Source: Chloroflexota bacterium (lineage in GTDB: Bacteria; Chloroflexota; Limnocylindria; P2-11E). Taken from it: a stretch of 14,435 bases of DNA. The translations under genes and the position numbers were made by a program. Shown here piece by piece: positions 8,058-14,028 of this stretch. The stretch lies in assembly GCA_005883775.1 (NCBI GenBank), contig VBEU01000077.1, positions 1 through 14,435 on the forward strand, read 5' to 3'. Within the stretch, counting starts at the first letter, position 1. Each line of letters opens with the position of its first letter. The notes under the pieces are model-generated. The model did not search any database and was not told the origin of the DNA. It worked only from the letters and a program-made list of their open reading frames with translations.

Positions 8058-9926
8058 TCATTGCGTCGGCGTGATACGGATGACCTGATCACCAGCGCCG
8101 TTGCTCGTCGTGAGGTAGAGCGATCCGTCGGGCCCCTGCCGCGCGGTGCGGAGTCGCCCGTAGATCCCGTTGAAGAAGACGTCCCGCTGGGTCGCGACCG
8201 CGCCGGCGATCGTGAAGCGGCGGAGGTCGGTCTCTTTGAGCGTCGCGACGAAGAGCGACCCGTCGTATGCGCCCCACTGCACGCCGCGCGCGAAGTCGGC
8301 GCCGCTCGTCGCGAGCGTGACGTTGCCCGATGACCACGCCGGATCGACGAAGCGCGGGTCGCCGCACGGTCCGCGGCAGATCGCGTACCCGTAGTTCGCG
8401 CCGGCGCGGAGGATGTTGATCTCGTCGTGCGTGTCGTCGCCGTGCTCGACCTCAATGACGCGGCCCGTTCCCGGTTCAAAGGTGAGGCCCTGCGGGTTCC
8501 GATTTCCCATCGTGTACACGGCCGTCCGTGCGGCAGCGCCCGGCATGATCGGGTTGTCCGCGGGGATGCTGCCATCGCTATTCACGCGAAGGACTTTCCC
8601 GTTCAGCACGTTCGGGTTCTGCCCGTTCGCCGTGTCTCCCGCGTCGCCCATCGTGACCCAGAGCTTGCCGTCGGGGCCGAAGCGGATCCGGCAACCGTCG
8701 TGGTTGCTGTTCGCGCGCATGCCCGAGCGGATCACGTAGCGATCGAAGACCGGTGTATTGCCGTTCACCTGGTAGCGCAGCACTTGATTGAGCCACTGGC
8801 CACCGTCATTCACGGAAACGCAGACGTAGAGCAGGTTGTTGGTTGCGAACGCCGGGTCGAGCTCGATGCTCATGAGCCCGGACTCGCCCGACGCGTTGAT
8901 GTTTGGGGCCGGGAAGACATTGGCCAGCTGCGGGGCGTTCGGCGCGGAACTCGCGTAGATGAGGATGTTCCCGACGCGCTCGGTCACGAACATCCGTCCA
9001 TCGGGCGCGAAGGCCAGGTCCCAGGGGATCGCGAGCCCGGATCGAATGATCGTCGCGGCCAGTCGGGGCACGGTGCCCGCCGGCAGCGGCACAGTGATGG
9101 TGAGGAAGACGCCTTGATCCTCCATCCACGCGGTGCCGTCGATCACCGGTCGGAGGTGCAATGAATAGGTACCTGCGATCTGCGGCGCGCGGACCTGGAA
9201 CGTGAACGTGGCGTTCGCGCCCGGCGGCACGCTCGGCTCGGTCTGCGCGGCGACGCGGTTCGCCGACATCCAGTTGATCGCCAGCGGCGCCCATTGCGCG
9301 TCGTCCTGATTGATGCCGAGACGCGCCTCCTGTCCGACTACCCCCTTGGTCCACGCCTGCGTACCGGTGTTGCGAAAGACGATCGTGAGCGGGCTGCTCA
9401 CCTGGCCGGGCTGGAGCGTCGGGTACGGGGACTGGCTCACCCACGCGCTGTGAAATCCGGGGTCGCTCACGACGACAACGAAAACGCCCTCATCCTCCAG
9501 GTGCTGAACACCCTCCAGCACAGGGTGAAGCGGGAGCCGGTAGGTCCCCGGTGTCGATGGCGCGCGCAACGTGAATGTGAACGTCGCGATCGCGTTCGGC
9601 GCGACGCTGATCTCGCTGGTCGTGCTGACGCGATTCGCGGTCAACCAGCCGATGGCCAGACCCGCGTCGGCTTGGGCCGTCGAGTCACCGCTCACGCCGA
9701 GATTCACCTGGCGGCCGGCGACGCCTCTCTGCCAGGTCTCGGTCCCGGTGTTTCGAAAGTGGATCGTGTACGAGACGGTGCCGCCGGGGCGAAGTGTGGG
9801 CCACGGCGACTGATCGACCCACGCGGCGTGGAAGCCTGGCGCTCCCAGAGCAGGCTGGGCGAGGAGCGAGGCCAGAAGGAGCGGCGCAAGCAGCGACACG
9901 CGGAGGATTCGCAGCATCCTCGTCAT
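8058..9926 (-). CDS. Secreted PQQ sugar dehydrogenase with two N-terminal NBR1-type Ig domains
   Basis: This 622-residue exported enzyme has three parts. A signal peptide covers about residues 1-29 (two early Arg, a Leu/Ala core, ending QPALGA). Two tandem Ig-like domains of about 120 residues follow (about 32-153 and 158-279). They share FHAAW/FHSAW, QSPWPTL/QSPYPTL, FRNTGTETW/FRNTGTQAW and an EDEGVF/EDQGVF end, as in NBR1-type Ig domains of bacterial surface proteins. The C-terminal part (about 285-622) is a GSDH propeller with IPWDLAFAPDGRMFVTERVG, the catalytic-type His H409 in NHDGCRIRFGPDGKLW, LNGKVLRVNSDGS, and R476/N477 in GNRNPQG. The last 56 residues match the dehydrogenase at 56-1171 at 31 positions by eye. 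ATG 9926 has GGAG just upstream; ATG 9917 is an alternative. It lies 15 bases after the acetyltransferase. The Ig domains probably place the enzyme at the envelope or on glycans. Confidence 0.88.
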   Translation of the reverse strand: MTRMLRILRVSLLAPLLLASLLAQPALGAPGFHAAWVDQSPWPTLRPGGTVSYTIHFRNTGTETWQRGVAGRQVNLGVSGDSTAQADAGLAIGWLTANRVSTTSEISVAPNAIATFTFTLRAPSTPGTYRLPLHPVLEGVQHLEDEGVFVVVVSDPGFHSAWVSQSPYPTLQPGQVSSPLTIVFRNTGTQAWTKGVVGQEARLGINQDDAQWAPLAINWMSANRVAAQTEPSVPPGANATFTFQVRAPQIAGTYSLHLRPVIDGTAWMEDQGVFLTITVPLPAGTVPRLAATIIRSGLAIPWDLAFAPDGRMFVTERVGNILIYASSAPNAPQLANVFPAPNINASGESGLMSIELDPAFATNNLLYVCVSVNDGGQWLNQVLRYQVNGNTPVFDRYVIRSGMRANSNHDGCRIRFGPDGKLWVTMGDAGDTANGQNPNVLNGKVLRVNSDGSIPADNPIMPGAAARTAVYTMGNRNPQGLTFEPGTGRVIEVEHGDDTHDEINILRAGANYGYAICRGPCGDPRFVDPAWSSGNVTLATSGADFARGVQWGAYDGSLFVATLKETDLRRFTIAGAVATQRDVFFNGIYGRLRTARQGPDGSLYLTTSNGAGDQVIRITPTQ

Positions 9927-9941
9927 CGCTCCGCTAACGCG

Positions 9942-10913
9942 CTAGAGGTCTTTCTCGTACGAGATCCAGGCCGGCTGCTTGGCGAAGCCCATGGCTTCGT
10001 TGATCGAAAGCATCGGCTTGTTGTGGACGTCGTTCCACGTCTTGATGTGCTCGATGCCTCGGTCGATCGCGTAGCGCACCGTCCGAAGCTTGAGCGCCAT
10101 GGCGATGCCCCTCCCGCGCGCCTCCCGGCGGACCCCGGTGATCCCCTGCCAGAGGAACTTCGGGTCGTCGAGCGACCGGAACATGTTCGAAACGCCGAGG
10201 TATCGACCGTCCTTGTCGATCGCCATAAAGAACGCGTCCGGAAGAGCGTTCGGCGCATCGATATCGTCACGACGAAATTCCTCAAAGGTGTGACGGGTCG
10301 GCGGGTCGACGCTCGGGATGTCCATCCGGCAGTCCTCGTTCAACTCGAACGCTTTCTGTAGAGCCGAGATGTCGCGCTCCATCTCGTCGGCCAGCGTGAC
10401 GATGCGGATGCCCTGCTCCACGACGCGAGCGTCGGCCGTCGCAAACCGCGCGAAGTCGAAGCCCTTCACGAAGAGTCGCGACTCCCAGTCGCGTTTGACC
10501 TCGCGGAAGCCGCGCGTCGTCAGGAAGCGGACGCCCTCCGCCATCGACTCCTTCGCCGCGGCGGCGACCGCCTTGCCATTTCGCTCGCGGACCTTGTCCA
10601 GGAGCGCGTCGTACAGAGCGGTCCCGTGACCGCGTCCGCGGTGCTCGGGATGAACGGTGATATCGATCCGGTATTTCGTCGGCACGAACGCCCAACGCAT
10701 GTGGTTCACCAAGCCAAATCCGACGACGCGACCCCCGTCTTCCGCGACCACGCGAGACTTGAAGTACTTCTGGTGGTCCCAGGTCTCGTCCCAGTGGCGC
10801 CATTCCTCTTCGGTCTCGCCGTAGTCCGGATACGCGGCCTTGTTCAGAGCAACCAGCACCGGATAGTCGGCGGGCGTGGCGGCACGAACGATCGTCTTTA
10901 TAGAGGTCTTCAC
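9942..10913 (-). CDS. Double-domain GNAT N-acetyltransferase
   Basis: This protein carries two GNAT folds in one chain (323 residues). Domain 1 (about 8-150) has the acetyl-CoA binding motif VHPEHRGRGHGTALYDALLD (87-106). Domain 2 (about 168-320) has the equivalent TGVRREARGRGIAMALKLRT (259-278) and the usual late Asn motif NDVHNKPMLSINEAMGF (294-310). Both pyrophosphate-loop arginine/glycine patterns look intact, so neither half is obviously dead. Tandem GNATs acetylate small amines or antibiotics (MshD and similar), but the substrate here cannot be assigned. The start is GTG 10913 with only a weak ribosome site. It lies 40 bases after rnhB and 15 bases before the Ig-dehydrogenase gene, and is probably co-transcribed with both. 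Confidence 0.87.
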   Translation of the reverse strand: MKTSIKTIVRAATPADYPVLVALNKAAYPDYGETEEEWRHWDETWDHQKYFKSRVVAEDGGRVVGFGLVNHMRWAFVPTKYRIDITVHPEHRGRGHGTALYDALLDKVRERNGKAVAAAAKESMAEGVRFLTTRGFREVKRDWESRLFVKGFDFARFATADARVVEQGIRIVTLADEMERDISALQKAFELNEDCRMDIPSVDPPTRHTFEEFRRDDIDAPNALPDAFFMAIDKDGRYLGVSNMFRSLDDPKFLWQGITGVRREARGRGIAMALKLRTVRYAIDRGIEHIKTWNDVHNKPMLSINEAMGFAKQPAWISYEKDL

Positions 10914-10953
10914 GGCTCGCGAAATCTAGCCGACGGGCTCTAGGCGGAAAACG

Positions 10954-11619
10954 TCAACTCGGTGACACTCCGGCCGCCTCGAGCTCGAGCGGGATCTGCT
11001 GCTCGGTCGACAACATCATCCGCACGGTCCCGAAGTCCTGGCGGTGGAACGGCGTGACTCCACGCTCGCGGAGCGCCTTGCGATGATCGATGGTCGGATA
11101 ACCGCAGTTGTGTTCCCAGCCGTAGCCGGGGTACTTCACTGCGAGCTTCGCCATGAGGCGGTCCCGCGTGACCTTCGCGACGATCGACGCTGCAGCAATC
11201 GAGAACGATTTCGCGTCGCCCCTCACGATCTCCGTGTGCCTTCCCGGGGCGAACGCCGGGTCGAGGATGCGCCGCCCGTCGACGAGGACCCAGTCGTACT
11301 CGCCGATCTGGCGCAACGCGCGCAGCATGGCGACATGACTCGCGTGATAGATGTTGAGGCGATGGATCTCCGCGAGCGACGCGGCACCGATGCCGACCTT
11401 TACAACTCGGCCGCGGATCGAATCGAGAAGACCTTCGCGCTGGAGACGCGTGAGGACCTTCGAGTCGTTGACCTTGCGGATGAGCCGCGTGTCCGGCGTG
11501 ACCAGACATGCCGCCGCGACCACGGGACCCGCGAGAGCCGCCATGCCGACCTCGTCGACGCCGACCACACGCAGGAGCCCTTGCGCCCATAGACGCTTCT
11601 CGTTGTTCAGGGAAGGCAT
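10954..11619 (-). CDS. rnhB: Ribonuclease HII with altered junction-recognition motif
   Basis: RNase HII nicks RNA-DNA hybrids and single ribonucleotides misincorporated in DNA. The four catalytic acids are present: D22 and E23 in VVGVDEVG, D114 in WVLVDGRRIL, and D153 in AKVTRDRLM. The stretch IVRGDAKSFSIAAASIVAKV (131-150) and the C-terminal YPGYGWEHNCGYPT...HRQDF pattern are typical, with the conserved Tyr at 174. The odd point is residues 25-27: family members read Gly-Arg/Lys-Gly here, this one reads Gly-Met-Ala, followed by the normal LAGPV. The 221-residue length is normal. ATG 11619 has a GGAG five bases upstream (11625-11628). It follows rplS after 128 bases containing hairpins. The signal peptidase gene (lepB) often found here is missing. 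Confidence 0.94.
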   Translation of the reverse strand: MPSLNNEKRLWAQGLLRVVGVDEVGMAALAGPVVAAACLVTPDTRLIRKVNDSKVLTRLQREGLLDSIRGRVVKVGIGAASLAEIHRLNIYHASHVAMLRALRQIGEYDWVLVDGRRILDPAFAPGRHTEIVRGDAKSFSIAAASIVAKVTRDRLMAKLAVKYPGYGWEHNCGYPTIDHRKALRERGVTPFHRQDFGTVRMMLSTEQQIPLELEAAGVSPS

Positions 11620-11724
11620 ACAAGCTCCAGTTTGAGCGACGAGCGGTTCATCCGCGAGGAGCGAATCCGTCAGCTTGAGCGTGTCTCTGCCGAAGGCGGA
11701 GATTAATCAGGTGTCTAGGTTCGG

Positions 11725-11745
11725 TGACCGGCTATGCGCCGGTCA
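11725..11745 (-). other. Hairpin directly after rplS, no U-tract
   Basis: TGACCGGC (11725-11732) and GCCGGTCA (11738-11745) form a perfect 8-bp stem with a 5-base loop, starting two bases after the rplS stop codon on the minus strand. There is no run of T after it, so it is not a classical intrinsic terminator. It could be a 3'-end stabiliser, a weak terminator or an attenuator that lowers read-through into rnhB. The rest of the 11620-11747 gap holds a second, weaker stem around 11685-11701 and no gene that I can see. Confidence 0.5.
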
Positions 11746-11747
11746 AG

Positions 11748-12095
11748 TCATCGCCGCTTTTCGCGGAGCGTGGCTGCCTTGCCTACTCGTTCGCGGAGGA
11801 AGTAGAGAGCCGCGCGGCGCGCGTGCCCGTGGCGGATGAGCTCGATCTTCTCGACGCGCGGCGAGTGGACCATGAAGGTGCGCTCGACGCCGACGCCGCT
11901 CGCGATCCGGCGGACGGTGATCTGCTTGTCGACGCCGCCGTTACGCACGCGGAGCACGGTGCCCTCGAAGTTCTGAAGGCGCTCGCGGTTCCCTTCAACG
12001 ACGCGCACGCTCACGCGCACGGTGTCTCCGGGCCGGATCTCGGGCAGATCGGCCTTCAACTGCTCTCGGGCAAGCGTGTTCAAGAGGTCGTTCAT
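11748..12095 (-). CDS. rplS: 50S ribosomal protein bL19
   Basis: This is the structural protein bL19 at the 30S-50S interface. The start ATG 12095 gives 115 residues, the usual length, with the normal opening MNDLLNTLAREQLKADLPEI. GTG 12116 would add seven residues not seen in the family. Conserved blocks follow: RPGDTVRVSVRVVEGNRERL, NFEGTVLRV, VRRIASGVGVERTFMVHSP and RRAALYFLRERVGKAATLRE. It sits 45 bases after trmD's stop, in the common trmD-rplS order. No clear Shine-Dalgarno sequence precedes it. Confidence 0.96.
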   Translation of the reverse strand: MNDLLNTLAREQLKADLPEIRPGDTVRVSVRVVEGNRERLQNFEGTVLRVRNGGVDKQITVRRIASGVGVERTFMVHSPRVEKIELIRHGHARRAALYFLRERVGKAATLREKRR

Positions 12096-12140
12096 AGGAA
12101 TGGTTAGGGCACTCACGAAGTAAAGGCAGTCTAGCAGTAA

Positions 12141-13139
12141 CTAGCGTTTCGCCTTCTTCAGTCGATCCAAGATCGTCACGTGCGACACGCCGAAGTGCCG
12201 CGCGAGCGCCCGAATCGTGAGTCCCGCGCCCCGCATCTTCGAGACCTCCGCGACCGTGGGGCCGCGCTGCCCGCTGCGCGGAGGCCGGAGGCGAACCCCC
12301 GCCGCCCGCAGCCGGGCTCGGACCGTCGCGGGCGAGATCCCGAATCGCGCGCCGATGCGATAGGAGCCGACCCCGGAGCCGTAGGCCGATTTCAGGTCCG
12401 CGTCGGATACCCGATCGCGGACCGTTGGCCGCGGCAGCCGGGCTCGCTCGGCCGGTGTGAGACCCGCCTGGTCGAGCAGGTCGGGACGCCGCTCGGCGGT
12501 GCGGCGGACGGCTTCGGCGCGGCGCCACCGCGCGATCGCGGCGTGATCGCCCGAGAGCAACACCGCCGGGACACGACGGCCCTCGTGCTCCACCGGTCTG
12601 GTGTAGTGAGGACCTTCGAGCAGACCTTCGGTGTGCGACTCGTGAGCGAGCGAGGCCGCCTCGATCACGTCGGGAACGAGCCGTGTCACCGCATCGATCA
12701 CGACCATTGCCGCAAGCTCTCCGCCGGTCAGCACGAAGTCGCCGATCGAGAGCTCCTCGTCGACCTCGCTTTCGATCACGCGCTCGTCGACGCCCTCGTA
12801 GTGCCCGCACACGATCACCAGATGCGGCAGCTGCGCAAGGCGCTGAGCCGCGGCCTGGTCGAACAGCGCGCCCTGCGCGCTCATGAGGACGACGTGAGCT
12901 ACGTCCCCCTTTGTCGCGCGGATCGCGCGGGTGAGCGGCTCAGGCTTGAGCACCATCCCGGCGCCCCCGCCGTAGGGCGTGTCGTCGACCACGTGATGGC
13001 GGTCGGTCGTCCACTGGCGAATGTCGTGGACCGCGAGCTCGATCTGACCCGCGGCTTTGGCGCGCGCGACGATGCTCTCGGCGAAGGGACTCTCGAACAT
13101 CTTTGGAAAGAGCGTCAGGACGTCGATGCGCGGGGTCAC
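12141..13139 (-). CDS. trmD: tRNA (guanine-N1)-methyltransferase with C-terminal double-HTH extension
   Basis: TrmD makes m1G37 in tRNAs to prevent +1 frameshifting, using SAM in a trefoil-knot fold. Residues 1-235 are a normal TrmD: IDVLTLFPKMFESPF (5-19), DDTPYGGGAGMVLKPEPL (52-69), CGHYEGVDERVI (111-122), ELSIGDFVLTGGELAAM (129-145), GLLEGPHYTRP (172-182) and LLSGDHAAIARWRR (194-207). Residue 167, where many TrmD proteins have the proposed general-base Asp of the DSF motif, is Glu (ESH). The family normally ends near 240. Here about 95 further residues contain two helix-turn-helix-like units: YRIGARFGISPATVRARLRA (260-279) and LTIRALARHFGVSHVTILDR (307-326), separated by a basic Pro/Arg/Gly linker. 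They read like resolvase- or homing-nuclease-associated DNA-binding modules. The start is GTG 13139, overlapping the rimM stop in a GTGA. Confidence 0.94.
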   Translation of the reverse strand: MTPRIDVLTLFPKMFESPFAESIVARAKAAGQIELAVHDIRQWTTDRHHVVDDTPYGGGAGMVLKPEPLTRAIRATKGDVAHVVLMSAQGALFDQAAAQRLAQLPHLVIVCGHYEGVDERVIESEVDEELSIGDFVLTGGELAAMVVIDAVTRLVPDVIEAASLAHESHTEGLLEGPHYTRPVEHEGRRVPAVLLSGDHAAIARWRRAEAVRRTAERRPDLLDQAGLTPAERARLPRPTVRDRVSDADLKSAYGSGVGSYRIGARFGISPATVRARLRAAGVRLRPPRSGQRGPTVAEVSKMRGAGLTIRALARHFGVSHVTILDRLKKAKR

Positions 13140-13666
13140 TCGAGGATCTCCTGCGGCACGACGACGATCCGGCGTCCGGCGACATCCACCTCGCGGACGA
13201 CCGATGCGATCGCAGGAAAGAGGAGCTCCTCTCGCGAGCCGTCAGCGCGAACGACGAGCACGTCGGTCTCGCCTGCGCGGATCATCTCGCTAACGGTTCC
13301 GAGCGATCGTCCGTCGGGCGTCTCCGCGCGAAGACCGAGAAGGTCGGCCCAGAGATATCCGCCCTGGGCGGCGCGCCGAGCGTCGGCGCGCGACACACGC
13401 AGGAAGCGCCCGCGAATCCGCTCCGCGTCCGTGCGGCTGGTGTGGCCCTCGAACCGAACGATCGGGACGTCGGCCGCGCCACGGACCGAGGCGATGACGA
13501 GCTCGCCCATGCCATCGCACAGAAGACGCGATCCCTTCTGGAATCGGCCGGCGACGTCGGTGCGCGGCTGGACCTTGACCTCGCCGCGCACCCCGTGCGG
13601 GGCGCCCACGACTCCCACGATCGGGTCGTCGCTGCTAATCGATTTCGAGGTTGACCTTTGTTCCAT
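13136..13666 (-). CDS. rimM: 16S rRNA processing protein RimM
   Basis: RimM is a 30S assembly factor that binds uS19 and assists maturation of the 16S 3' domain. Of 176 residues, the N-terminal RimM barrel carries VGVVGAPHGVRGEVKVQP (17-34) and FEGHTSRTDAERIRGRFLRV (72-91). The C-terminal PRC barrel covers about 98-170 (GYLWADLLGLRAETPDGRSL, LLFPAIASVVREVD). The start ATG 13666 lies inside the end of khpA (32-base overlap). GTG 13618 is an alternative without overlap but would cut the first strand. Its TGA overlaps the trmD GTG by four bases, so the two are probably translationally coupled. Confidence 0.94.
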   Translation of the reverse strand: MEQRSTSKSISSDDPIVGVVGAPHGVRGEVKVQPRTDVAGRFQKGSRLLCDGMGELVIASVRGAADVPIVRFEGHTSRTDAERIRGRFLRVSRADARRAAQGGYLWADLLGLRAETPDGRSLGTVSEMIRAGETDVLVVRADGSREELLFPAIASVVREVDVAGRRIVVVPQEILE

Positions 13667-13892
13667 CGCGCGTCGCCATCACTTTGAGGAGTGCGCGGAT
13701 GGCTTTCGCGATCCGTCCGCCGCGGCCGATCACCTTTCCGACGTCCGGTTCGGCGACCTGCAGGTGAAGCTTGGTGAAGTCGCCGTCCTGCTCCTCGGTC
13801 ACCACGACCGCCGCAGGGTCGTCGACGAGCGCTCGCGCGACATGCTCGAGGAGGACGCGCATTCGACCCGGCTGCGTCCCGGCGCTGGTCAT
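13635..13892 (-). CDS. khpA: KhpA-type KH-domain RNA-binding protein
   Basis: This is a small single-KH RNA-binding protein of the KhpA/YlqC family, which acts with KhpB in RNA regulation and cell-envelope growth in Gram-positive bacteria. The chosen form has 85 residues: MRVLLEHVARALVDDP starts the family core at residue 11, and the RNA-binding GxxG loop is GRGG (56-59) in VGKVIGRGGRIAKAI. Three starts are possible: GTG 13919, ATG 13892 and ATG 13862. ATG 13892 is chosen because it forms an ATGA overlap with the preceding 7-codon frame and has a purine-rich AGGGCGGA just before it. ATG 13862 would give the shorter canonical N-terminus. Its 3' end overlaps rimM by 32 bases. The gene lies between rpsP and rimM as in many bacteria. 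Confidence 0.9.
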   Translation of the reverse strand: MTSAGTQPGRMRVLLEHVARALVDDPAAVVVTEEQDGDFTKLHLQVAEPDVGKVIGRGGRIAKAIRALLKVMATRDGTKVNLEID

Positions 13893-13912
13893 TCCGCCCT
13901 GGCGCTGGTCAT
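13889..13912 (-). CDS. Seven-codon micro-ORF 2, ATGA-coupled to khpA
   Basis: The frame reads Met-Thr-Ser-Ala-Arg-Ala-Glu then TGA. The TGA (13891-13889) overlaps the ATG of khpA at 13892 as ATGA, and its own ATG overlaps the stop of micro-ORF 1. It arises from the middle 20-bp repeat. The sequence fits a translational relay element, but there is no proof that it is translated. Confidence 0.4.
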   Translation of the reverse strand: MTSARAE

Positions 13913-13932
13913 TGCGCACTGGCGCTGGTCAT
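13909..13932 (-). CDS. Seven-codon micro-ORF 1, ATGA-coupled to micro-ORF 2
   Basis: The frame reads Met-Thr-Ser-Ala-Ser-Ala-Gln then TGA, ending in an ATGA overlap with the next ATG at 13912. Its first ATG at 13932 overlaps the stop of the 30-residue frame upstream. No Shine-Dalgarno sequence of its own is seen, so re-initiation by ribosomes finishing the preceding frame would be the only likely way to translate it. Confidence 0.4.
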   Translation of the reverse strand: MTSASAQ

Positions 13933-14021
13933 CTGACTGGATCAATCTCGCGGCTGCGCCGCGCAGACGCGCCTACGGCAGTGTGGATTCGCTCGTCGCG
14001 GGAAACCCGCTCCTCGCTCAT
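13929..14021 (-). CDS. Small 30-residue ORF between rpsP and khpA
   Basis: ATG 14021 overlaps the rpsP stop as ATGA, and the frame runs 30 codons to TGA 13931-13929, itself part of an ATGA with micro-ORF 1. The peptide is very polar and Arg/Glu-rich (opens MSEERVSRDERIH, ends REIDPVR) with no recognisable domain. It contains two tight hairpins in RNA form: GCGGG-AAA-CCCGC at 13998-14010 and a 6-bp stem at 13949-13963. The first stop/start junction shares an 11-base word with the last one. It may be a real small protein, or only a coupling spacer. Confidence 0.4.
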   Translation of the reverse strand: MSEERVSRDERIHTAVGASARRSREIDPVR

Positions 14022-14028
14022 CTGACTG
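14018..14028 (-). repeat. 11-base direct repeat around the rpsP stop (copy at 13929-13939)
   Basis: TCATCTGACTG (plus strand) occurs at 14018-14028 and again at 13929-13939, 89 bases apart. On the minus strand both copies read CAGTCAGATGA and hold a Val-Arg-stop end with an overlapping ATG. The second junction may therefore be a duplicate of the first. Confidence 0.7.

Larger units (their letters stand above)
13881..13940 (-). repeat. Three 20-bp tandem repeats each carrying an ATG start
   Basis: Three units with exact 20-base period start at 13881, 13901 and 13921. The first 12 bases (GGCGCTGGTCAT on the plus strand, ATGACCAGCGCC on the minus strand) are identical in all three. Units 1 and 2 match at 18 of 20 bases by eye. 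Each minus-strand copy begins with ATGA, so each offers a start codon that overlaps the stop of the frame before it. The repeats lie at the 5' end of khpA and define its probable start. Repeat copy number could change by slippage. Confidence 0.85.

Noticed and set aside
12096..12116. GTG 12116 as start of rplS
   Set aside because: bL19 proteins begin at the position of ATG 12095; the extra seven residues have no counterpart.
13881..13940. Short repeats as a CRISPR array
   Set aside because: Units are only 20 bp with no spacer/repeat structure and no cas genes; they are simple tandem repeats.
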